Assembly (NCBI RefSeq): GCF_049675895.1
Contig: NZ_CP183834.1
Location: 1,798,001-1,862,000, forward strand
DNA: 64,000 bases
From: Ampullimonas aquatilis
GTDB lineage: Bacteria; Pseudomonadota; Gammaproteobacteria; Burkholderiales; Burkholderiaceae_D
Direction of reading: 5' to 3'
Shown: in pieces, positions 42,148-49,353 of the stretch
How positions within the stretch are numbered: the first letter of the stretch is position 1
Layout of the letters: each line of letters begins with the position of its first letter
Program-made: the position numbers and the translations under genes
Notes under the pieces: model-generated
What the model was told of the DNA's origin: nothing
Database searches by the model: none
What the model saw: the letters and a program-made list of their open reading frames with translations, nothing else

Positions 42148-43864
42148 GGGCAGCCCACGCAGATACCTGGTCCACCAGCGCCTTGAAGCCTGGATCGCAT
42201 AGCGGCAAGTCCGGCGCCACGATGGTCCGTGCTACGTCCTCCATCCAAGAGATGGACTTGAACCAACCGGCCTTGCGTATGCGCGCCGCCTGCCCGAGCA
42301 TGGCTCGGCTTGGCACTGACAGCGCTTGCGTGTTCTGGATTTCGTCCCAGACGGCCTGAACGGTCAGCGTGTTGTTAGAGACGGTGCGCAGGTGTTCGTG
42401 AATCAGGTCGCCATGCAGGTCGTGGGCATATTTGATCAAGTGCTGGCAGGCCACCGGCGTGAGGCTGCCAAAAAGTTCGTCCTCCAATGCGCGTCCTGCG
42501 CGGTAGGCGACGACCGCGCCACCGGCCTGCAGAAATGCCTGTTCGATGGCAGGCGTGGGATTCTTATCGTCATCCCGCACCACCATCACCCTGTAGCCTA
42601 ATGACTGGAAGGCGGCCGCGCGGGCATAGGGGCGTTCGGGCTCGCCACCGCCACAATCGACCATGGCAATGCCCTGTGCTGCCAGGGACACGCCGCCGTG
42701 TTCGACCCGGTGCAAATCCAGGCCACGCAGGAGTCCGATCTCGCTGGCCCCTTCGCACACGATCACGGAGCCAGCCAGAAAGGCCTCGGGATAGAGGCGA
42801 ATGGTGCTTTGGGTGTCGTTATCGGTGCCCACCATGCGGGCCTCGTGGCGATGGAGACTGCGGCGCAGTACGAAGAGCTGGCCGCCCGACAGCTCCCTGA
42901 GCGCCACTGGCGAATGCGTAGTGAGAAACGCCTGCAGCGGGGCCGCTTCCTTCGCTCCGAGAGAGCCGAGAAACCGAGCAATGCGGTGCGGCTCAAGGCC
43001 GTACTCCAGTTCGTCCGAAAGGACGATCGACGCTTGGCTGGCCGCCTTACGCTGTAGACCAGCGACCAACAGGCGCGTGGACCCGACCCCGAGACTGCGA
43101 AGCGGGATGCCGCCCTCGTTGTGCAGGGAGATGGTCCCGCCTCCGAACGACACGGAATGCGAGTCGAGCAGTGCTCTCGCCTTCGCGCCGATGTGGACGC
43201 CGAGTTCCTGCGCGGTCGCAGCGACGATCCCCAGCGCTTCTCCCAATTGCAGCTCGGCCTGATCGCCAAAGGTGCCGCGCGCATCCCGCGCAGCCTTCAC
43301 GAGGGCTGCCGAGGCATCAGCGCGCTCCTCCGAGATGCGGTTCAGGACCGAGCCTCGCTGCCAGCCCAAGTTGTAGTCAGCGAGCGCGCCGATCCGCGTC
43401 GGCGCCAGGGCCAGACGGTCCTTCCACGCGAGTGTCTTCACCAGACCTTGCTGGGAAGCGCGGTCGGAGATGAGAGTCCAGGATGGCTCCAGGTCGCTGG
43501 CGACGGTCAGATTGAGGCAGAGAACCACCTCTGCACCGGCGGACGGCTCGTCTTCGACGATGCCCGTGGCGGCGTGATAGCCGCGCAGAAACGCACCGAA
43601 GCTTTCCAGCGCACTCATGCTGTCATCCAGCGCGCCCAGCGTCAGCGTGATGCTGATTGGAGCGGTGATGTCCAGGCCGAAGAAGTCAGCGTCGGAAATC
43701 TGGACATTGCGCCTAGCGCCCATGCACAGATCGACCGCATCCAGCACCGTGGATTTTCCGCTATCGCCCGTGCCGATCAGACAATTGATGCCAGGCGATG
43801 GACACCACACCAGTTGCTTGATGCCACGGAAGTTGGCGATCTCGATCTTTCTTATTCTTGCCAT
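42134..43864 (-). CDS. OLD-family ATPase-TOPRIM nuclease (GajA-like)
   Basis: This 576-residue protein matches GajA in length. Walker A 'GTGDSGKST' (about residues 31-39) and the signature region 'LGVGSTRLLVAGL' form the ATPase. The TOPRIM domain shows 'VIVCEGASEIGLLRGL' and the acidic triplet 'VVRDDDKNP'. It probably nicks phage or damaged DNA and is controlled by nucleotide levels, as known for Gabija. The partner helicase overlaps its 3' end, and the next gene upstream is 167 bases away. Confidence 0.88.
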   Translation of the reverse strand: MARIRKIEIANFRGIKQLVWCPSPGINCLIGTGDSGKSTVLDAVDLCMGARRNVQISDADFFGLDITAPISITLTLGALDDSMSALESFGAFLRGYHAATGIVEDEPSAGAEVVLCLNLTVASDLEPSWTLISDRASQQGLVKTLAWKDRLALAPTRIGALADYNLGWQRGSVLNRISEERADASAALVKAARDARGTFGDQAELQLGEALGIVAATAQELGVHIGAKARALLDSHSVSFGGGTISLHNEGGIPLRSLGVGSTRLLVAGLQRKAASQASIVLSDELEYGLEPHRIARFLGSLGAKEAAPLQAFLTTHSPVALRELSGGQLFVLRRSLHRHEARMVGTDNDTQSTIRLYPEAFLAGSVIVCEGASEIGLLRGLDLHRVEHGGVSLAAQGIAMVDCGGGEPERPYARAAAFQSLGYRVMVVRDDDKNPTPAIEQAFLQAGGAVVAYRAGRALEDELFGSLTPVACQHLIKYAHDLHGDLIHEHLRTVSNNTLTVQAVWDEIQNTQALSVPSRAMLGQAARIRKAGWFKSISWMEDVARTIVAPDLPLCDPGFKALVDQVSAWAAHGPR

Positions 43865-44031
43865 TGGGTGCCCCTGTGATGATGCGGCCTGTTCCGCTTA
43901 AGAAAGTCCTGGTGCAGAAGCACATTGCGAAGTGTTCGATTCTTTGCGCTGCCTGCATTCTTTCGCAGGACATCGCCTGAGTTCCAATGGCCCACGGTCA
44001 TATCGATAACCACCGATGCAACTGACGCGAC

Positions 44032-44745
44032 TCAGGTCTTCGGAGCGTCTTTCGCTTCATAGATCCGCCGGGCTAGAAGGCTGGCGAAAATCAGATACTG
44101 CGCGGCCTTCTCCGGGTCGAGATCATGATTTAGCGAATGAGCCTTGGGATTGCGAATGCCAAGGTAAGCTCCGACCAAAATTTGCATGAACCCCTTCTGG
44201 TCATTTTTTCCCGACTCCGTGTCGAGTTCGCTGAGGATCAGGTGCGGCTTTTCCAAGCTCAACACTTGTGTCGCTAGAGCCGCGCCGTCGAGATCCAGGC
44301 CGGTGCGCTCTCGCATCAGATCAAAGATTGCAACGACGGAGTTCAACACGGCATCGCGGTAGTGTCCGTCCACATAGTGCTGGAAGGCATGCGCGAAGAT
44401 AACCGGATGCAGCAGTTCCTCGAAGCCTATGCTCGGTTTGGTGCCCGTCGCGTCGCGCACATGCGCTTCTGCCCTCACCTCAACCTGGGGTAGATCGCGC
44501 GCAAGGATGTCGTCGTAATCATTAGCGTCGCCAAATCCGATATGCCTCCCAAGATTTCCCATGTCTTGCTCAGGGAACCCTGCGCCGGTCCACAGCTTGC
44601 GCAGCAGTTGATAGTCGGCTTTCAAATAGCCATTAATCAACTTGGCCCCTGCTTTATCGTCGCTCGCAAGGAGGCCTTGTGCATCGATTGCTTTCTGACG
44701 CATTGCCCGAAACAGGGCATTTACCTCCAGGTACCATTCAAGCAT
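44032..44745 (-). CDS. TIGR02391 (Ymh-like) HEPN-type protein
   Basis: In this 237-residue protein the C-terminal half contains 'GIRNPKAHSL' with Arg198-Asn199...His203, the HEPN RNxxxH motif. The general pattern fits the TIGR02391/Ymh family ('HPVIFAHAFQHYVDGHYRDAV'). Proteins of this family occur in abortive-infection loci. It lies 23 bases downstream of the AbiJ-like gene. It may be a toxin of a two-gene unit placed in front of the nuclease-helicase pair, or part of one five-gene system. Confidence 0.75.
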   Translation of the reverse strand: MLEWYLEVNALFRAMRQKAIDAQGLLASDDKAGAKLINGYLKADYQLLRKLWTGAGFPEQDMGNLGRHIGFGDANDYDDILARDLPQVEVRAEAHVRDATGTKPSIGFEELLHPVIFAHAFQHYVDGHYRDAVLNSVVAIFDLMRERTGLDLDGAALATQVLSLEKPHLILSELDTESGKNDQKGFMQILVGAYLGIRNPKAHSLNHDLDPEKAAQYLIFASLLARRIYEAKDAPKT

Positions 44746-44768
44746 TGCGTCTCTCCCAGGTTGACTTC

Positions 44769-45674
44769 CTACTTCTTTCGCAGCATCAACTGGATCATCG
44801 CGAACAGGCGGTGGAACAGGTAGTCGACCTGATCCACATCGATCACCGGCACCTGGCTGATCTCCGAATGCCGTATGAGGTGACTGTTTCCAATGGAGTT
44901 CAGTTCTGTCGCTTCTGTCTCCAGTCTCTCCCGCAGCGACGGCACAGAAGTCACCGCGTCGAGGATGATCTTGACCGACCGTTTCTTATCGCTCGGGTCA
45001 GCGAGTGATTTGAGACGCTCCCATGCGTCCCACAACCGCTCCAGCGCTTCGCGACGCACCAATGGATTGCAGTCCGAAAACTTGGCCCGGCACTCGTCCA
45101 GCATGTTATCGAGCGTGCGATCCCCCGTATTGAAGAGCGTTCGTTTCAGCTCTTCGCCAAGCACAGGCGGGAGCACTCGTTCAATTCGACCATTGGGCAG
45201 CATCTCGAACGCAACCCCGTTGCGCGCGAATATGCGATTGACGGTCGCGCGGAAGTCCTCCTGCCCAGCTTCCTGGTCGAAGGTCAGGTGGTGATGACTG
45301 AAGAAGTCGTGATACTTCCCGGAGATCGGCTTTGCCACTGATGTGTGAACGAACTCGATGAAGTCCAAGACGAGCAAGGTGTCCGGCGCGAACGGCTGGC
45401 GCTCAGCAAAGTAGCCCTCCCCGTCAATGGAGACGGTCTCCAACGGCCAAGCCAGACCCGGCATTTCTGCGCTTACGGAAGCCGCCAACGCGTCCGCATC
45501 GCCGCCGCAAGTGGCTTGTCCATCCGGGCAGCGTTCGGGAAAACGCAGGCCGAATGCGCCGCTATTGATCAAGGCCTGTACCGTTGCCACGAGGCCCGCC
45601 CAGACCGTGGGCAAAATCTCCTGCTCGGTGCGTGTGCGTGGACCGTTCTGACGATCGCTGAAGTAGTCGATCAT
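44769..45674 (-). CDS. AbiJ/STM4504-like abortive-infection protein
   Basis: Starting at ATG 45674 (GGAG site), the 301-residue protein ends with 'ELNSIGNSHLIRHSE' and 'VDYLFHRLFAMIQLMLRK', a pattern I associate with STM4504/CBY_0614 and AbiJ-type C-terminal domains. The N-terminal two thirds are unassigned. It is the first gene of the minus-strand defence block, so its promoter probably drives the following genes. The family call is from memory of the motif and is moderate. Confidence 0.62.
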   Translation of the reverse strand: MIDYFSDRQNGPRTRTEQEILPTVWAGLVATVQALINSGAFGLRFPERCPDGQATCGGDADALAASVSAEMPGLAWPLETVSIDGEGYFAERQPFAPDTLLVLDFIEFVHTSVAKPISGKYHDFFSHHHLTFDQEAGQEDFRATVNRIFARNGVAFEMLPNGRIERVLPPVLGEELKRTLFNTGDRTLDNMLDECRAKFSDCNPLVRREALERLWDAWERLKSLADPSDKKRSVKIILDAVTSVPSLRERLETEATELNSIGNSHLIRHSEISQVPVIDVDQVDYLFHRLFAMIQLMLRKK

Positions 45675-46269
45675 CACGTTGACTCCGTTCGTGGCCACAC
45701 CACGATCGTGGCGACGCGTCTTTTCAATAATTTCATCTCCCTGGGCAGAACTAACGTGTTCATGCTTGAGGCCTCAACAGCGACGCGCTATTTGGACTCC
45801 TTTGGTCGGTGAGGTTCATTAAGGTCACCACCAGTGGCGCCATGGGGCCTTCTAGCAAAGTCCGTGTTGGCAATTCAGAATGCATTATTCTAATGAACTT
45901 TTGGTCGACCTTCGTGTAGACACGTCGTCCAACGAGGTTTATCCACCGTCATGGCAATGCGCTTTCTTCAACCGCTTCCGCTACGGCGGATAAACGCTAT
46001 TTCTAGAACAACTGCTGTACTTTGGTACCCGCCTTTCATTAGGTGACGGGCCGAAGGTCAGCATTGGGGCAAGTTGCTGTCACTGGCGGGTATTACATTT
46101 CATGTGGCGCTTTTGACGGCATTCTGGGTGGCAGCCTTGGCACCATTATCGGTGCTGGGACACAGTAAATCACGCGAGCCGCCCGAAATGCGTACTTTAC
46201 GGTCGCATTTCAGTCACAGGCCCCGTCCCTCCATTGCTACGATCACGATGTCGCAAAATGGAGTCTGAA
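45675..46269. other. Divergent promoter region and element junction
   Basis: About 595 bases with no supported gene. It must carry the promoter of the defence block (left) and of the regulator at 46270 (right). The right part contains the 27-base inverted repeat that is also found before traW. A TTATCCACC near 45940 is close to a DnaA box but isolated. Confidence 0.5.
46185..46211. promoter_or_regulatory. 27-base inverted repeat upstream of the PrtN-like regulator
   Basis: GAAATGCG and CGCATTTC arms are perfect and separated by 11 bases (TACTTTACGGT). The same arms and spacing, with a similar spacer, stand before traW at 54991-55017. It is 58 bases upstream of the 46270 start, in promoter position. 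Confidence 0.7.
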
Positions 46270-46581
46270 ATGAGCCACGTCACCACAAAAAATAGCCTGG
46301 AGATTCTGTCCCTGCGCTACGGCGGTTCTCTGCTTCCACTCTCCATGGCTGCTCGCGAAATCGGCATCAACCTCCGAACGGCACACAATCAGATCAGCAA
46401 GGGAATATTCCCCGTTCCAACCATTCTGCAAGCTCGGCGGCGCTATGTTCATGTCGAGGACCTGGCTGGGTACATCGATCTATTACGGCGCACTGGCGGA
46501 ACGGAGAGCCATCTCCCCATGAAGGTGACACAGACGAATGGATGCACGGAAAAGCTGGAAATTCAAACCAACCATGCCTGA
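46270..46581 (+). CDS. Excisionase/PrtN-like helix-turn-helix protein
   Basis: This 103-residue protein has a winged helix-turn-helix core 'MAAREIGINLRTAHNQISKG' to 'RRRYVHVEDLAGYIDLLRR', like the PrtN pyocin activator and MerR-type excisionases. ATG 46270 has a GGAG site six bases upstream. Because the inverted repeat in its promoter recurs before traW, it is a good candidate for a transfer regulator, as activator or repressor, that also controls itself. The targets are inferred. Confidence 0.7.
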   Translation: MSHVTTKNSLEILSLRYGGSLLPLSMAAREIGINLRTAHNQISKGIFPVPTILQARRRYVHVEDLAGYIDLLRRTGGTESHLPMKVTQTNGCTEKLEIQTNHA

Positions 46582-46669
46582 CTGTACGTCCCCGTGCGGT
46601 CCAATCCACCTGCGGCCACTGGACATTTGCGACATTCCACTATACTTATGACAAACAACAGGAGGAGCC

Positions 46670-46873
46670 ATGGTCATTCTCGAATCGTGCCCATTTTGCG
46701 GAAGTCAGCATGTTGAATCCAGCGAAGTAGATATCAACGGATGGATGGTTGAGTGCATGGATTGTCATGTGACCGGGCCTATCGGTCGAACCGAGGCTTT
46801 ATCTGTTGCTGCATGGAATAGGCGCCACCTGAAAGCACCTGTCGATTCGCAATCCGTTGCGACCGCCGCCTGA
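46670..46873 (+). CDS. Lar-like restriction-alleviation protein
   Basis: The 67-residue zinc-ribbon protein has 'CPFCGSQHV' and 'CMDCHV' as the two metal knuckles and ends in 'AWNRRH', the pattern of the Lar/RalR family. Lar proteins reduce cutting of incoming DNA by type I restriction, useful right after conjugal entry. The AGGAGG site and a -10 (TATACT) are clear. A motif (ATGTCGCAAATG) in its promoter is also present before the 46270 gene. Confidence 0.85.
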   Translation: MVILESCPFCGSQHVESSEVDINGWMVECMDCHVTGPIGRTEALSVAAWNRRHLKAPVDSQSVATAA

Positions 46874-46889
46874 TACCTCCCGACAGGAA

Positions 46890-48248
46890 TCAGGAAAGCT
46901 TGGTCAGACGTTCTGCTACCGACGGGTCGAATTCCTTCCTGGTTAGCAGTTCTCCAATCGTCGATTGTCGAGACTTGATCGCATCGGCGACGAACCCTCG
47001 TCGCTCTTCAATGACGGGCAGCACTTTCTCTCTCAGAAAATCTCGCTCGACCGGCAACAGCCGTTCGTCTCCGATGATTTTGGAGATGGCTTCCGGCAGG
47101 TCTGCGCTCATCCGCGACAAGACGCCGCGAACCAGCCTTGGCGCTACACCGGCCTCATAGGCCATCGCATCCCAGTGCGGCCCCTCAACCCAGCCAGGCT
47201 TGTTCTCCCCGGCGATGGACATGGACATGGTCTGCCTTGGCAGATACGCCTCTACGCAGAGCATGTCGTAGAACGGAGCCACCGCCGCTTTCTGCCCCCG
47301 CATCAGGAAAGCAATGTTCTTGGCGTGAGCGTCCAGGTTGCCGATCAAATAATTGAAGGCAACCCACTGGACAACTGCATTGGCAGCCACGATTGGGCGA
47401 TCGATGAACGTGCCTCGAAGAACTCCAAACAAGTGATGCAAACCCAGGCCGCCCTCGCTCTCGTATTTTTTTGAAGGCGCCACACCCAACGCCTGGCACA
47501 GGTCTATCTGATGAAGCCGCCCGAATGCCCTGCCAGCCGCCTTCTCCGGGCTCTTATCCAATGGCGCCCGGTCAAACCGTTCGATGACATAAAGTGGCTC
47601 GGGGAGATGCAGTAACCCAACCGCAGGTACCGGAACCTTCAGCTCATGGGCGAGGCGCATGCAGAAAAATTCGTTCGCTGGGCAGTGAGGAAAATCCGCG
47701 CTGGCGTTCTCTGGCTTGACGATATGGGTCGATGGCGCCGAACCTTCGGGCAGGAACATTGCGCCATGGGCGTCGATTCGCAGCCCCAGTTTCTCCTGGG
47801 CACCTGCCAGCGACATGCGGATTTCCTCCCATGACGCCATCAGAGGGAGATTGCGCGACCTGGATTCCTCAATCTTTTCCTGTAGCGCCTCTCGCGCGAG
47901 TGGAACCAGAATTTCCCCTATCGCCGCATCGAACCCTTCGGGGATCAGCGAAAGCGCACCTGCGGTGTCCTGTCCGTGTCGAATCAGAAGCGCCCACGTA
48001 TCTCGGGGGTCGATTCTGTCCCGAAAGGCGATCAGGTCTCGCAGTCGGCCTTCGGGCAACAGGTTCTCGAAGAACCACTCAACCGGCTTGGCGTCCGCAG
48101 TGTCTTCGAATTTTCGGGTGGCGATCGGAAAATTGGGCGAGAGTGCATAATCCTTCCACTCAGCCGCGTAGCCGAACTTCCACCGCCCATTTTCAATTTC
48201 AATGGTTCCAACTGGAATCCCATTGGCCGAGACAATCAAAGCGCTCAT
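46890..48248 (-). CDS. hipA: HipA-family serine/threonine kinase toxin
   Basis: This 452-residue protein has the HipA N1 domain ('FFENLLPEGRLRDLIAF', about residues 59-75), 'STHIVKPEN' and the kinase loop 'NYLIGNLDAHAKNIAFL' with the catalytic Asp and metal-binding Asn. HipA phosphorylates a housekeeping target such as an aminoacyl-tRNA synthetase and induces growth arrest. It is co-translated with hipB (ATGA overlap). On a conjugative element it probably stabilises inheritance. Confidence 0.92.
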   Translation of the reverse strand: MSALIVSANGIPVGTIEIENGRWKFGYAAEWKDYALSPNFPIATRKFEDTADAKPVEWFFENLLPEGRLRDLIAFRDRIDPRDTWALLIRHGQDTAGALSLIPEGFDAAIGEILVPLAREALQEKIEESRSRNLPLMASWEEIRMSLAGAQEKLGLRIDAHGAMFLPEGSAPSTHIVKPENASADFPHCPANEFFCMRLAHELKVPVPAVGLLHLPEPLYVIERFDRAPLDKSPEKAAGRAFGRLHQIDLCQALGVAPSKKYESEGGLGLHHLFGVLRGTFIDRPIVAANAVVQWVAFNYLIGNLDAHAKNIAFLMRGQKAAVAPFYDMLCVEAYLPRQTMSMSIAGENKPGWVEGPHWDAMAYEAGVAPRLVRGVLSRMSADLPEAISKIIGDERLLPVERDFLREKVLPVIEERRGFVADAIKSRQSTIGELLTRKEFDPSVAERLTKLS

Positions 48249-48481
48249 GCCGCTTCACCCGGCAATCTCAGCCTGACGTCAATACCGAACCGGCTGCAGA
48301 CGGACAGAACTTTTCCGATCTGGGCTGTCGGCTTCCCTTGCTCCAGACCATTAAGAAATGGCAGACTGACGTTGCATAGCGCAGCGGCATCGCGTTGAGT
48401 CAGTCCAGATTCCTTGCGAACAGCCCGAAGAATCTCTCCGAGCTCGACGACAGAGGAGATACCAACTTCCCTGTTTGCCAT
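48245..48481 (-). CDS. hipB: HipB-family antitoxin and repressor
   Basis: This 78-residue XRE protein ('LRAVRKESGLTQRDAAALCN', about residues 16-35) ends in a short beta-strand tail 'GIDVRLRLPGE' typical of HipB. ATG 48481 is chosen over the upstream ATG at 48526, because the extra N-terminus would run through the operator. It binds HipA and represses the operon; two identical AACGATCGTT palindromes lie before it. Confidence 0.9.
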   Translation of the reverse strand: MANREVGISSVVELGEILRAVRKESGLTQRDAAALCNVSLPFLNGLEQGKPTAQIGKVLSVCSRFGIDVRLRLPGEAA

Positions 48482-48500
48482 AGATTCCCCGAAAAAGATA

Positions 48501-48560
48501 AACGATCGTTGAATTTTGCCCTGCATTAGTCCTTAATGCAAGAAAAACTAAACGATCGTT
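48501..48560. promoter_or_regulatory. hipBA operator region: two AACGATCGTT palindromes
   Basis: The perfect ten-base palindrome AACGATCGTT occurs at 48501-48510 and 48551-48560, exactly 50 bases apart. TGCATTA/TAATGCA arms at 48522-48528 and 48534-48540 lie between them. Two HipB dimers could bridge the promoter. Confidence 0.75.
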
Positions 48561-48607
48561 AATTATTGATGCCGCTCCTTTTCCGGTGACGGCACAACCC
48601 TGACGGC

Positions 48608-48898
48608 TTACTTCTTTTTGGCTTTGCCGGCGACTTCCTGTTTGAAGGTGGCGCCCGCAGAGAACTTCGGCACCGTCGTTGCAGCGATCTTGATTTTCTC
48701 GCCGGTTTTCGGATTCTTGCCTTCGCGAGCCGCACGCGCTGCCGACTTGAATGTACCAAAGCCCACCAGCGTCACCGAATCACCCTTGGCGACAGCGGTC
48801 ACAATTTCTTCGACCAGTACATCCACGGCACGACCAGCGGCCGCCTTGGAAAGCTCAGCCTTTGTTGCCAACGCTTCGACCAGCTCGGATTTGTTCAT
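48608..48898 (-). CDS. HU-family histone-like DNA-binding protein
   Basis: This 96-residue HU protein has 'MNKSELVEALATKAELSKAA', 'LVGFGTFKSAARAAREGKNP' and 'TVPKFSAGATFK', the full HU/IHF fold with the DNA-wrapping arm. The ATG at 48898 follows a GGGAG site; the TTG one codon earlier is not needed. An element-borne HU can adjust nucleoid structure or assist recombination and transfer. It lies between hipBA and the tra genes on the same strand. Confidence 0.93.
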   Translation of the reverse strand: MNKSELVEALATKAELSKAAAGRAVDVLVEEIVTAVAKGDSVTLVGFGTFKSAARAAREGKNPKTGEKIKIAATTVPKFSAGATFKQEVAGKAKKK

Positions 48899-48942
48899 CA
48901 AGGTGCTCCCTATGGTTTATCAATAAAAACTGGATTCTCTCA

Positions 48943-49353
48943 CTATTGCGAAGGCACATCGCGGGACAGCGCCCGTGATGCCGCGTCGAGATCAATGCCC
49001 TCAGTCGGCGGACGTCCATCACGGCACAGATTCAGTTCATAGCGGACTGCAAAAGGGATTTGCTGACCATTGGTCGTGGGAACGCCGTCTTGCAACAAAG
49101 TGGCCTCCAATCGAGCACACCCCGCAGCAGAGAAGTGCCTGATGGTCCTGACCTGAACCCGTACCGGCAACGATGAACGTGTCTGCGCCTTGAAAAAGTC
49201 GGCCATCGGGCCGCTCAATTCGCCATCGGATCGGCCGCTTGACGCATCGATGGCAGTCAGAAGATATTGCTTTAATTCGGTCGCGAGGATCTCCTCACTC
49301 GATAACAGAGCAAAGAAACAAAGTGCCATTGCGAGTGCCCGGTATCGTTTCAT
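48943..49353 (-). CDS. Secreted hypothetical protein, last gene of the tra operon
   Basis: The 136-residue protein has a typical signal peptide (residues about 1-25, 'ALAMALCFFALLSS' then an Ala-Thr site). The mature part has two cysteines and no motif I know. It overlaps the TraN stop by four bases, so it is co-expressed with the mating-pair genes and probably works in the periplasm or outer membrane. Unrecognised. Confidence 0.65.
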   Translation of the reverse strand: MKRYRALAMALCFFALLSSEEILATELKQYLLTAIDASSGRSDGELSGPMADFFKAQTRSSLPVRVQVRTIRHFSAAGCARLEATLLQDGVPTTNGQQIPFAVRYELNLCRDGRPPTEGIDLDAASRALSRDVPSQ

